Made by a program: the position numbers and the translations under genes | Notes under the pieces: model-generated | Databases searched by the model: none | Told to the model about the DNA's origin: nothing | What the model saw: the letters and a program-made list of their open reading frames with translations, nothing else | Assembly (NCBI GenBank): GCA_963763205.1 | Contig: CAVXNQ010000015.1 | Span: forward strand, 1-64,000 | DNA from: DDH964 sp963763205 | Lineage (GTDB): Bacteria; Desulfobacterota; Desulfuromonadia; Desulfuromonadales; DDH964 | DNA length: 64,000 nucleotides | Direction: 5' to 3' | Part shown: positions 41,699 through 50,541 of the stretch, in pieces | Numbering within the stretch: the first letter of the stretch is position 1 | Layout of the letters: each line of letters begins with the position of its first letter

Positions 41699-43405
41699 AT
41701 GGGAGACGCGAAGCCGATGAACGAAGCCGAGGGCAACGCCCGCGCCGGCAAAGAGGAAATCGCCTCGGGCGCCGAAGTTCTGCAGGCGATGCTGAAAACC
41801 GCAAAGGCCTTCCGGATGTACCTGCCGAACAATCCCCTCCGGAAGAAATTCATCGACGAAGCGACCGAGAAGATGAGCGCGCATCTGCGCCGCTACGGGC
41901 AGTTCCAACTCGACGTGGAGCAATTCACGATCTATTACGGGGGGACCAGTATCCATGAAAACCGCGACGCCAAGGAGAGCATCGCATTCCGGTTGTACTC
42001 GGACGGCATCCGCTCCCTTCTCTTCAGGGAGGGGATTCGGCACGATGAAATCAGCGACTTCCTCGACATCGTCGGCCAGGATCGACCGGCCGATACCGAC
42101 GACGACATCGTCACTCTTTTGTGGATAAAGGATTTCCCCCACATCGTCTATTTACTGGCTGAGGATTTTCTCGAAGCCGATGAGGGGAAGGGCGCTATGC
42201 CCACCGTTACCTCGCAAAAAGTTGGAATCCGAAAGGCTTACGAGGTGCCGCCGGAAGCCTCGACGCAACAGGCCCCCAGAAATATCGAGCCGATCACGAC
42301 GGAGCAGGCCGCGGCCCTCCAAAAAGAGACGGCGGCCGAGGAGGCGCGCGACCCCCTGCAGGAAGTCTTGAAAGTCCTCGCTTCGATCCTGGCGGGAGAA
42401 ACGGATCTCGGAATGTTCCGGGAATTTCTGGAGATTGTCGAAAATCTTATCGGCAACCTCCTTCATGCCGGACGAACCGGGGAGGTGTTGCGGCTGATCC
42501 GGTACCTGCAGAAACTGGAAAGGAGCGCGTCCGTTGCGCCCGGCAAAAGGGAGCTGATCCGTTCCGACTCCGGAAAATATATCCCCGCCGACGCCGTTCT
42601 CGCCCTGCAGAAGGTCATGGAAGGCGCCCAGGATTTTCCCGTCGAAGACCTCCCCGATCTGTTCCGTTACCTCGGCCCCCGGCACATGAAAGAGATCTGC
42701 GAGCTTCTCGGCACGATCCAGCAGATGAAGATGCGTAAAGCCGCCATCTCCGCCGTGGTCGAGGTCGGAAAAGGAAACCCGCGGGTATTTTACCCCTTTC
42801 TGCGGGACCAGCGCTGGTACCTGGTACGGAACATCGTCCTCATCCTCAACCTGCTGGGCGACCGGCAGAGCCTGGACGCTGTCGCCCCCCTGGCCAGTCA
42901 TCCCGACCTGCGGGTGCGCAAGGAAGTATTCGCCTATCTGTTGAAGCATCCCGACCCGCGAGCGCGGACGGCGGTGATCGGATTCCTGCAGGATGAATCG
43001 CCTCCCCTGCGCATCCGGACCCTCCAGATCCTTGCCGCGGCGAAATTTACCCCGGCCCTGAAGGCGGTCGAGGAGATGATTGCCGCCAAGGACTTCGCGG
43101 AAAAGCCGGTTCAGGAGAAATACGCCCTTTACGAAGCGCTGGGCGCCCTGGGAGGGGACAGCGTGGTTCCCCAACTGCAGCGGATGGTGATGAAGCGGCA
43201 CTGGCTCAACCGGTTTAAGGAGGGCGAAGTCGTGGCCTGCGCCGTCGCCGGGCTGAAAAAAGCCCACACTCCTGCGGCCCTGGAAGCGTTGAGGCAGGCG
43301 GAGGCGAAGCGGAAGGGCGGCGAATTGGAGACCCTGATAGCCAGGGCGTTGAAGGAGGCCGAAAAGGATGGCGGGGGTCCCATCTCCTCCGGGGAGGACG
43401 CATGA
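41699..43405 (+). CDS. HEAT-repeat protein paired with HD-GYP gene
   Basis: The 568-aa soluble protein has an N-terminal alpha/beta region (about 20-160: AFRMYLPNNPLRKKF, FTIYYGGTSIHENRD) and an acidic linker near 190-220. The C-terminal half is built of alpha-helical HEAT-like repeats (about 320-550; for example YLVRNIVLILNLLGD, RTAVIGFLQDE). No catalytic motif is seen. HEAT repeats usually bind proteins. The start has GGGGAG 6 nt ahead. The stop overlaps the start of the HD-GYP gene by 4 nt, so the two are translationally coupled. The shared N-terminal theme (KTAKAFRMY/KTAQNYPEGH) suggests the partners are related at their N-termini. A possible TTGACA lies at 41514-41519. Confidence 0.82.
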   Translation: MGDAKPMNEAEGNARAGKEEIASGAEVLQAMLKTAKAFRMYLPNNPLRKKFIDEATEKMSAHLRRYGQFQLDVEQFTIYYGGTSIHENRDAKESIAFRLYSDGIRSLLFREGIRHDEISDFLDIVGQDRPADTDDDIVTLLWIKDFPHIVYLLAEDFLEADEGKGAMPTVTSQKVGIRKAYEVPPEASTQQAPRNIEPITTEQAAALQKETAAEEARDPLQEVLKVLASILAGETDLGMFREFLEIVENLIGNLLHAGRTGEVLRLIRYLQKLERSASVAPGKRELIRSDSGKYIPADAVLALQKVMEGAQDFPVEDLPDLFRYLGPRHMKEICELLGTIQQMKMRKAAISAVVEVGKGNPRVFYPFLRDQRWYLVRNIVLILNLLGDRQSLDAVAPLASHPDLRVRKEVFAYLLKHPDPRARTAVIGFLQDESPPLRIRTLQILAAAKFTPALKAVEEMIAAKDFAEKPVQEKYALYEALGALGGDSVVPQLQRMVMKRHWLNRFKEGEVVACAVAGLKKAHTPAALEALRQAEAKRKGGELETLIARALKEAEKDGGGPISSGEDA

Positions 43406-44844
43406 GCAGCGGGACTAATCCTCAGCAGCAACTCGACCGGGAACTCATCCGTCTCGGCAAGGGCCTGAACATCCAACTGTTCGTCCTTATGAAAACCGCC
43501 CAGAACTACCCCGAAGGTCATTCGGCCCTTTCCGGCCCGGTCAGGCAGATCCTTTCGGCGGTTCGTGATATCCATCGCCGCAACGAGGAAGCCTCACTAC
43601 GGGCGCATGCCGGACATCTGCTGGTGGGGGAAATCCGCCTGAAGCCGGATGCTGTCGGCATCGAATCCTTCCTCTATACCCTGGCCATGATGAAGCGCTT
43701 CCAGATCGGCGGCATCCACTTCGGCCAGGCGGTGACGAGCCAGGACATAATCCAGTTCGCCTATGTGCTGAAGGAGTTCGAGCAGTCCTGGGGTGGCGAG
43801 GAAGCCTTCGCCCGGCTGGCCGCCCGCATGCGGGATCGGCTGATCAAAGCCATCGAGCTGGAACCGCTTGTGGAGGAAGGTGAGAGCGAGGTGACGGAAG
43901 GGTTGTCCGAGGTCGACCAACAGGCCCGGTCCCGGCGGATCTACCTGCAGACCGTCAGTGCCACCGCCGAGGTGATGGAAAACGCCAAGATGGGACAAAC
44001 GCTTAGGCTGCGGAAATCGAAGCGGGTCGTGCAGACGATGATCGATCAGCTTCTTGCCTACGAGACCAGCCTGCTCGGCCTCACCACCATCCGCTGCCAT
44101 GACGAGTACACCTATAACCATTCAGTAAACGTCTGCATTCTCTCCCTCGCCCTGGGCCAGCGGATCGGCCTGGGGAAGGCGCGGCTCTGCGAATTGGGGA
44201 TGGCGGCGCTCTTTCACGACATCGGTAAATCCGAGATCCCGCCGGAGCTTCTCAACAAACCCGGCGAATTTACCCCGGAGGAGTGGAAAACCCTCCAGAA
44301 ACATCCCGTTCTCGGTGTGAGAGCCCTAATGAAGCTCAAGGGGCTCGACCTCGTCAACGCCCGCCTCATCACCGGGTCCTTCGAGCACCATCGCAATTTC
44401 GATCTTTCGGGATATCCGCAATACCCCTATCGCCGGGTGAGCCTGTTCGGCCGGATCATCAGCATTGCCGACTGCTACGACGCCCTGACCTCCTCGCGAG
44501 TCTACCACCGCACCCCGCTCCCTCCCGACAAAGCCCTGCGCCTCATGCTCGACAAGGCGGGAATGGCTTACGATCCCATCCTGCTGAAGGTTTTCGTCAA
44601 CTGCATCGGCTCCTATCCTCTCGGCACCCTGCTGCGCCTGAACACCGGCGAACTCGGCGTCGTTGTCGACAATGCCGCCGAGCTCTTTCTCTGGGACCGG
44701 CCGCAGGTGCGGATCGTAGCCGACCAGGGGGGAAACGAGGCCGACGGCGGCATTGTCGATTTGTCAACCGACGGGGTGCGCACCATCGTCGAAACCCTCG
44801 ATGCCCGACACTTCGGGATCGATACCAGCGTTTATTTCCTCTGA
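43402..44844 (+). CDS. HD-GYP domain phosphodiesterase-like protein
   Basis: A 480-aa cytoplasmic protein. Residues 1-200 resemble the N-terminal region of the preceding gene product and carry no known catalytic motif. The HD-GYP domain follows: YNHSVNVCIL near residue 238, LFHDIGKSEIP near 272, HPVLGVRAL near 302, FEHHRNFDLSGYP near 330 and ADCYDALTSSRVYHR near 354. These residues bind a di-iron centre in enzymes that hydrolyse c-di-GMP, or 3',3'-cGAMP in some relatives. The motif set is complete, so it is probably active. It is coupled to the HEAT gene by an ATGA overlap. The partner may control its localisation; this is inference. Confidence 0.9.
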   Translation: MSSGTNPQQQLDRELIRLGKGLNIQLFVLMKTAQNYPEGHSALSGPVRQILSAVRDIHRRNEEASLRAHAGHLLVGEIRLKPDAVGIESFLYTLAMMKRFQIGGIHFGQAVTSQDIIQFAYVLKEFEQSWGGEEAFARLAARMRDRLIKAIELEPLVEEGESEVTEGLSEVDQQARSRRIYLQTVSATAEVMENAKMGQTLRLRKSKRVVQTMIDQLLAYETSLLGLTTIRCHDEYTYNHSVNVCILSLALGQRIGLGKARLCELGMAALFHDIGKSEIPPELLNKPGEFTPEEWKTLQKHPVLGVRALMKLKGLDLVNARLITGSFEHHRNFDLSGYPQYPYRRVSLFGRIISIADCYDALTSSRVYHRTPLPPDKALRLMLDKAGMAYDPILLKVFVNCIGSYPLGTLLRLNTGELGVVVDNAAELFLWDRPQVRIVADQGGNEADGGIVDLSTDGVRTIVETLDARHFGIDTSVYFL

Positions 44845-44863
44845 AAAACGGAAAAAAGGGAGA

Positions 44864-44882
44864 TGGCCGGGGTGCGCCGGCC
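44864..44882. terminator. Hairpin between convergent genes
   Basis: GGCCGG/CCGGCC with a GGTGCG loop, 20 nt after the HD-GYP stop. There is no U tract; weak terminator candidate. Confidence 0.35.
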
Positions 44883-44905
44883 GGGGAAACGACCCGGAGA
44901 GAGGT

Positions 44906-45685
44906 TCAGCGCTCCCGCCACCACTGCGGCAGGTCGGCAATCGAATCGAGCACCGCGTCCGGCATTATTGCGCCTTCCAGGTCGGCGGGGCGGAACTTGC
45001 CGGTGCGCACCAACAGCCCCTGGAGGCCGGCCTGTTGGGCGCCGTCGACGTCGCCGCGAATGTCGTCGCCGACCATCACCGTCTGCTCCGCCGGGGTGCC
45101 GAGGATTTCCAGGGCGGCCTGGTAGAAGGCCGCCGCCGGCTTGCCGAGGACCACCGCTTTCCGGCCGGTGGCGTACTCGAGGGCGGCGACGAAGGGGCCG
45201 GCATCGAGGCGCAGCCCTTCCGGTCCCTGCCAGTAGCGGGGGATGCCGAGGGCCACCAGCGGTGCCTGCGGGTTGGCCATCAGCAGGCGGAAGGCGTAGT
45301 TGATCAGGGCGTAGTCCCAGGCCTTGCCACAGTTGCCGATGACCACCGCCGCGGCCCCATCCTGCGCTCCGGGGGGGAGCCGCGACAAGCCGGCGAAGTC
45401 CTCCAGGGTGCGCTCGGGGACGAAGAGGGCGATGGGGCCGGAGGTCTGCCGGGCCAGCCAGCGCCGGGCCACTCGCGCCGGGGTGAGGATCTGGTCGGCC
45501 TCCGCCGGGATCTCCATCTCCCGCAGCCGTTGCTGCAGCCAGCTCAGCGGCCGGGAGGTGGTGTTGGTGACGAAGAGGTAGGGAATCCCCTGGCTGCGCA
45601 CCCAGTCCAGGGTCTCCCGCGCTCCGGGGATCGGTTCCCGGGCCTGGTAGATCACGCCGTCAAGATCGAACAGCAGGGCTTGCAT
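44906..45685 (-). CDS. HAD-IIA family phosphatase
   Basis: The 259-aa product has the HAD motifs LFDLDGVIY (residues 5-13, nucleophile Asp), FVTNTTSRP (motif II near 38), KPAAAFYQAAL (motif III near 184) and MVGDDIRGDVDGAQQAG (motif IV near 208). The cap (C2a) lies between motifs II and III. The length and motif spacing match the group that includes LHPP and NagD-like phosphatases. Substrate unknown. GGAGAGAG precedes the start. Confidence 0.88.
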   Translation of the reverse strand: MQALLFDLDGVIYQAREPIPGARETLDWVRSQGIPYLFVTNTTSRPLSWLQQRLREMEIPAEADQILTPARVARRWLARQTSGPIALFVPERTLEDFAGLSRLPPGAQDGAAAVVIGNCGKAWDYALINYAFRLLMANPQAPLVALGIPRYWQGPEGLRLDAGPFVAALEYATGRKAVVLGKPAAAFYQAALEILGTPAEQTVMVGDDIRGDVDGAQQAGLQGLLVRTGKFRPADLEGAIMPDAVLDSIADLPQWWRER

Positions 45686-45828
45686 GATGGGACTCTCTCC
45701 AGGGGAAAATCAGCCCATGTCAGGCTGGATCATTCAGATTGGTGCTGGCCGGGACACGCCGGGGAGCAAACGCTGATCGCAATCCGCCCCGGGTCGTCTC
45801 CCGCCTCCCGCCACCGGCAGCAGCTCCC

Positions 45829-47061
45829 TCAGGACCACATCGAACGCAGCAGGGCGGCGGTGGTGAAGACCGCTGGCGGTGCCGTCGTTCCCGCCAGCAG
45901 ATCGGCAAGCATGCCGCGCAGCCGGGGGCTGTGCGCGGCCCGCCAGGCGAGCAGCTCAGCCCGCCAGGGGCGGGAGAGCCAGTCCTGGGCGTGGCGGTAC
46001 CCGTCATGGTGGGCGATCACCGTGGCCAGCAATCGCTCCCGGTAGCCGGCCAGGGGGGCGGGCGCACCGGCGGCGAGAGCGTCCAGGAGCTGCCCGGCGG
46101 CCAGTTCGCCGCAGGCCAGGGCCTTGCCCACCCCTTCGCCGGTCCACGGCAAGGTGGTGCCGAGGGCCTCGCCGGCGACCAGAACCCGGCGACCGTCCCA
46201 GGGCGGGACCGCCAGCGGCGTGGTGCGCAGCGGCGCGCCGCGCAGCGGGCCGCGCTCCCGGCTCTGCGCGACCAGTTCGCGGGCCGGGGCGAAGCCTTCC
46301 AGGAAGGTGGCGAAGGCCCGGCGCAGACCGCGGAGAGAGCCGCGGAAGGCAAAACGGCCGCAGCCGACGTTGAACAGGCCGTCGCCGAGGGGAAAGATCC
46401 AACCGTAGCCGGGCAGCACCGAGCGGTGATAGCTGACGATCAGTTCGTCGAGCGGCAGCGCCGAGTGCAGGTAGCAGCGCAAGGCGAGCGCATCGGGCGT
46501 TCTCCTTGCGGGCAGCACCGGCCGCAACAGCGGGGTCGGGGCGGCCCCGCAGGCGAGGAGCAGGAAGCGTCCGCGCAGGCGGCTGCCGTCGCGGCAGGTC
46601 AGGTAGGGCAGGCCGGCGGCGTCGTAGCCGCAGGCAAGCGCCTCGCCGCGGGCCAGTTCGGCGCCGGCCGCTCGGGCCGCCGCGGCAAGCCGGGCATCGA
46701 ACTCCTGCCGGCGCAGGGTGACGGCGCGGCACGGGAACTCCACCCGCCGTCCGGCCGGGCTGTAGACCGCCAGCGCGGTCAGCGGTCGGCCGGCCTTCAG
46801 GATCTCAGCACAGCCGTTCCGCTCGAGAATGGTCAGGGCGTCGGGTAGCAGGGCATCGCCGCAGACCTTCTCCCGCGGCAGTTCGGCGCGCTCCAGCTGC
46901 AGGACCCGGGCGCCGGCGGCGGCGAGCCGGAGGGCCGCCAGGCCACCGGCGGGGCCGGCGCCGACGACGATCACGTCCCAGAGACGATCCTGGCAGTCTG
47001 CCGCCGGGCGCTGGGCGCCAGCTGGCAGGATGCTCGGCTGTGTCGCGGTTGCCTCGGTCAT
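45829..47061 (-). CDS. FAD-dependent reductase, geranylgeranyl-reductase-like
   Basis: The 410-aa flavoprotein begins with a Rossmann FAD site, DVIVVGAGPAGGLAALRLA (near residue 30), followed by LPREKVCGDALLP, typical of the geranylgeranyl reductase family. YGWIFPLGDGLFNVGCG and VLVAGEALGTTLPWTGEGVGKAL (the second FAD contact) are also present. Relatives reduce double bonds in isoprenoid chains or menaquinone. The exact substrate is not visible. ATG 47061 (MTEATAT) lies 20 nt after the AAA+ ATPase stop, so the two are probably one operon. Confidence 0.82.
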   Translation of the reverse strand: MTEATATQPSILPAGAQRPAADCQDRLWDVIVVGAGPAGGLAALRLAAAGARVLQLERAELPREKVCGDALLPDALTILERNGCAEILKAGRPLTALAVYSPAGRRVEFPCRAVTLRRQEFDARLAAAARAAGAELARGEALACGYDAAGLPYLTCRDGSRLRGRFLLLACGAAPTPLLRPVLPARRTPDALALRCYLHSALPLDELIVSYHRSVLPGYGWIFPLGDGLFNVGCGRFAFRGSLRGLRRAFATFLEGFAPARELVAQSRERGPLRGAPLRTTPLAVPPWDGRRVLVAGEALGTTLPWTGEGVGKALACGELAAGQLLDALAAGAPAPLAGYRERLLATVIAHHDGYRHAQDWLSRPWRAELLAWRAAHSPRLRGMLADLLAGTTAPPAVFTTAALLRSMWS

Positions 47062-47080
47062 CGCCGCCCCCGGCCCGGCC

Positions 47081-48571
47081 TCAGCGCTCCGCACTCTTGC
47101 TGGCCGGGACCGCCCGTTTGAAGGCCCAGGCTTCAATCTTCTTGATCTGTTCGGACATGGTCACCGACAGCGGCACGGTACGGCCGATCGCCTCCATGAG
47201 GTCCTGTTGGATCGGCGGCCGTTGCCGGGACAGGGCCTCGAAACAGGCGCTGGCCACCGCCTGCTCGATTTCCGCCCCCGAGAACCCCTTGCTGCCGTGG
47301 GCGAGCATCCCGACCTGGAACGCGGCCGGGTCGAGACCGCGGCGGCGCAGGTGGATGGCGAAGATCTCCTCGCGCTCGGCAAGGCCCGGCAGGGCGAGGT
47401 AGAAGATCTCGTCGAAGCGCCCTTTGCGCAGCAGTTCGGCGGGGAGCATCTCGATGGCGTTGGCGGTGGCGGCGACGAAGACCGGGGCGCGTTTCTCCTG
47501 CATCCAGGTGAGGAAATAGCCGAGCACCCGCGAAGCGGCGCCCCCTTCGGCCTTGAACCCGGCGCTGGAAATGCCGGCCTCGATCTCGTCGATCCAGAGG
47601 ACGCAGGGGGCAAGGCCCTCGGCCATCCGGCAGGCCCGGCGCAGGCTGGTTTCCGGGGAGCCGAAGGTGCCGGCGTAGACCGTGGCCATGTCGAGGCGGA
47701 ACAGCGGGAGGTGCCAGCGGGCGGCGATGGCCTTGACGAAAAGGCTCTTGCCGCAGCCGCTGATTCCCATCAGCAGGACGCCCTTGGGGAGGTTTTCCCC
47801 CGAGCTCAGTCCGGCCAGGCCGAAGGCCCGTTCCCGTTTCTCCATCCACCCCTTGAGCGTTTCCATCCCGCCGACCTGGCCGGGGTCGAGGTCATTGTCC
47901 ACCGCCTCCATGATCCCGGTACGGGCGATGACCTGGTGTTTGGCGCGGTGCAGGGCGGCGATCAGCTCCGCCGCTCCGGCCCCCTTGCTCACCCGCACCA
48001 GCCGCAGCGCCTGTTCGACCTCGCGCAGTTCCAGCCCCTGGGCGGCCAGCAGCAGGGGAGCGGGGTCGGCGTCGGCGCCGAGCAGTTGGCCGAGCAGCGG
48101 TTCCCGTTCACGGTGGGCTGTCAGCCAGGCCTGGAGTTCCTCGCGGTCGGGGAGGGATTGTTCGAGAACGGTCACCTCCCGTTCCAGACCGGCGGGGAGG
48201 TTGGGGCTTCCGGCAAAAAAGACCAGGCTTTTGCCTGCCGCCCGCCGGCCGCGGGCGAAGTCCTTGAGCAGCCGTTGCAGCCGGGGATCCTCCCAGAAAT
48301 GTTCAAAGTCCTTGAACAGGAAGAGCCCCGGGCTCGCCTGCTCGATCGCCCAGCGCACCCCGGCCAGGGGCTCCTCGCTGCCGGCGACGCCGGCAAACCC
48401 GCCGGTGCAGGTCCAGACGCGCAGCTCCGGAAGATTTCGGAGCGCCTGGGAGGCCCGTTGCAGCAGCGTCTCGCAGCGCTCCTCGCTGGACCCGGCAACG
48501 AGCAGCAGCGGAAACCCGGCGGCAACCATGCGGGTGAGACCGGTCACGGTCAGGGGTTCAGACATCGGCAT
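47081..48571 (-). CDS. Ycf46-like AAA+ ATPase
   Basis: A 496-aa cytoplasmic AAA+ protein. The N-terminal half (1-230) includes a degenerate ATPase-like region (FPLLLVAGSSEERCE, FLFKDFEHFWED). The C-terminal AAA module has Walker A GISGCGKSLFVKA near residue 268, Walker B CVLWIDEIEAG near 330, sensor I AATANAIEMLP near 368, and the arginine-finger segment LLRKGRFDEIF near 382. This matches the Ycf46 family, named from plastid and cyanobacterial proteins, whose role is poorly known. An ATG 6 nt downstream (48565) is as good a start. Confidence 0.85.
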   Translation of the reverse strand: MPMSEPLTVTGLTRMVAAGFPLLLVAGSSEERCETLLQRASQALRNLPELRVWTCTGGFAGVAGSEEPLAGVRWAIEQASPGLFLFKDFEHFWEDPRLQRLLKDFARGRRAAGKSLVFFAGSPNLPAGLEREVTVLEQSLPDREELQAWLTAHREREPLLGQLLGADADPAPLLLAAQGLELREVEQALRLVRVSKGAGAAELIAALHRAKHQVIARTGIMEAVDNDLDPGQVGGMETLKGWMEKRERAFGLAGLSSGENLPKGVLLMGISGCGKSLFVKAIAARWHLPLFRLDMATVYAGTFGSPETSLRRACRMAEGLAPCVLWIDEIEAGISSAGFKAEGGAASRVLGYFLTWMQEKRAPVFVAATANAIEMLPAELLRKGRFDEIFYLALPGLAEREEIFAIHLRRRGLDPAAFQVGMLAHGSKGFSGAEIEQAVASACFEALSRQRPPIQQDLMEAIGRTVPLSVTMSEQIKKIEAWAFKRAVPASKSAER

Positions 48572-48674
48572 GGTCTCCAGGGAACGGGGGGAGGGGGGCG
48601 TAGCCGCAATATTTAACCATCGCTAACGACAAATGTCCATCCCTTCGTCCCCCCTGGCGGGGCCTCGAGAGTCC

Positions 48675-48703
48675 TTGCATTGGCGGCCAAAATAGGCTAG
48701 TGT
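48675..48703 (+). promoter_or_regulatory. Candidate proS promoter
   Basis: TTGCAT (48675-48680), a 17-nt spacer and TAGTGT (48698-48703), about 90 nt upstream of the proS start. Confidence 0.5.
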
Positions 48704-48791
48704 CCATCGCAAACTCCGGATCGAGGCCAGGCCGGTTTTCCCCGGAACGCACGGCCCCGGCGGTTCTCATCTTCTCCCCGAGGTCGTATCG

Positions 48792-50513
48792 ATGCGCTAC
48801 AGCCAGTTCCTGCTCAACACCCTCAAGGAAACCCCCGCCGACGCCGAGGTGACCAGCCACCAGCTCATGCTGCGCACCAGCATGATCCGCAAGGCTGCCG
48901 CCGGCATCTACAGTTATCTCCCCCTCGGGCTGCGCTCGCTGCGCAAGGTCGAGCAGATCGTCCGCGAAGAGATGAACCGCGCCGGGGCCATCGAGCTCCT
49001 GATGCCGATGGTTGTCCCCGCCGAACTCTGGCAGGAATCGGGGCGCTGGGCCCAGTACGGCAAGGAGCTGCTGCGCCTCAAGGACCGCAAGGAGGCCGAC
49101 TTCTGCCTGGGTCCCACCCACGAAGAGGTGATCACCGACGTCGTCCGCCGCGAGGTCCGCTCCTATCGCCAGCTCCCCCTCAATCTCTACCAGATCCAGA
49201 CCAAGTTCCGCGACGAGATCCGCCCCCGCTTCGGGCTGATGCGCGGCCGCGAGTTCGTGATGAAAGACGCCTACTCCTTCGACCTCGATGACGCCGGGGC
49301 CGATCGCGCCTACGAGAAGATGTACCAGGCCTACCGGCGCATCTTCAGCCGCTGCGGACTGAAGTTCCGCGCTGTGGAGGCCGACACCGGCAACATCGGC
49401 GGCAGCGTCTCCCATGAATTCATGGTTCTTGCCGAATCGGGGGAGGACGCCATCGTCTCCTGCGACAGCTGCGAGTACGCCGCCAACGTCGAGAAGGCGG
49501 AACTGCGGCCCGCGGCGTCCGCCGCGCCGGTCCCGGCGCAGCCGCTGCAGACGGTGGCCACCCCGGCACGCAAAACCATCGAGGACGTCGCCCTCTTTCT
49601 TGGCCTGGACGAGAAACAACTGGTCAAGACCCTGCTGGTCAAGACCGATGCCGGTGAAACCCTGGCGGTGCTGCTGCGCGGCGACCGTGAGCTCAACACT
49701 ATCAAGCTCTGCCGCCTGCTCGGCTGCAACGAGGTCGACCTGGCCGGCGAGGAGGAGGTCGTCGCCGCTACCGGCGCCCCCACCGGCTTTGCCGGGCCGG
49801 TCGGGCTGAAGCTGCGGATCTTCGCCGATCACGAGGTGGCGGCGATGGCCGATTTCGTCGTCGGCGCCAACGCCCGGGACCAGCACCTGACCGGGGTCAA
49901 CGCCGGTCGCGACTTTGCCGTCGAAGCCTTCGCCGACCTGCGTCAGGCGACCGCCGGCGACCCCTGCCCGCGCTGCAGCGGCCATCTCGAGGCCTGGCGC
50001 GGCATCGAGGTCGGCCATGTCTTCAAGCTCGGCACCAAGTATTCCCAGGCCCTCGGCGCCACCGTCCTCGACGAGCAGGGGCAGGAGCGGGTGCTGGTGA
50101 TGGGCTGCTACGGCATCGGCATCGGCCGCACCGTCGCCGCCGCCATCGAACAGAATCACGATGCGGGGGGCATTATCTGGCCGCTGCCGATCGCCCCGTT
50201 CCAGGTCCTCATCACTCTGCTCAATCCCAACGACGCGCCGGTGGCGGCCGCCGCGGAGGAACTCTACCGGCAGCTGCAGGAGGCCGGAATCGAGGTCCTC
50301 TTCGACGACCGCGACGAACGCCCGGGGAGCAAGTTCAAGGACGCCGACCTGCTCGGCATCCCGCTGCGGGTGACGGTCGGCGCCCGTGGTCTCAAGGAGG
50401 GCGCCCTCGAGCTGCAGCAGCGGCGCAGCGGCGAGCGCAGCATGCTGCCGCTGGCCACCGCCGCCGCCGAGGTGGCCGCCCTGGTCCGCCGCGCCCTGGC
50501 CGCCGACGCCTGA
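48792..50513 (+). CDS. proS: Prolyl-tRNA synthetase, bacterial type with editing domain
   Basis: ProS charges tRNA-Pro. It is 573 aa and intact. Class II motif 2 is seen in KFRDEIRPRFGLMRGREF, and motif 3 in GCYGIGIGRTVAAAIEQ. A YbaK-like editing insertion, which removes mischarged alanine, lies at about 240-385 (DVALFLGLDEKQLVKTLL). The anticodon-binding domain follows at about 470-570 (IEVLFDDRDERPGSKFKDADL). The start has a GAGG four to seven nt upstream (CCGAGGTCGTATCG). It is followed 28 nt later by the PATAN protein gene. Confidence 0.96.
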   Translation: MRYSQFLLNTLKETPADAEVTSHQLMLRTSMIRKAAAGIYSYLPLGLRSLRKVEQIVREEMNRAGAIELLMPMVVPAELWQESGRWAQYGKELLRLKDRKEADFCLGPTHEEVITDVVRREVRSYRQLPLNLYQIQTKFRDEIRPRFGLMRGREFVMKDAYSFDLDDAGADRAYEKMYQAYRRIFSRCGLKFRAVEADTGNIGGSVSHEFMVLAESGEDAIVSCDSCEYAANVEKAELRPAASAAPVPAQPLQTVATPARKTIEDVALFLGLDEKQLVKTLLVKTDAGETLAVLLRGDRELNTIKLCRLLGCNEVDLAGEEEVVAATGAPTGFAGPVGLKLRIFADHEVAAMADFVVGANARDQHLTGVNAGRDFAVEAFADLRQATAGDPCPRCSGHLEAWRGIEVGHVFKLGTKYSQALGATVLDEQGQERVLVMGCYGIGIGRTVAAAIEQNHDAGGIIWPLPIAPFQVLITLLNPNDAPVAAAAEELYRQLQEAGIEVLFDDRDERPGSKFKDADLLGIPLRVTVGARGLKEGALELQQRRSGERSMLPLATAAAEVAALVRRALAADA

Positions 50514-50541
50514 GCCCTTCTCCTGCGAACTGCCGCGTCCC

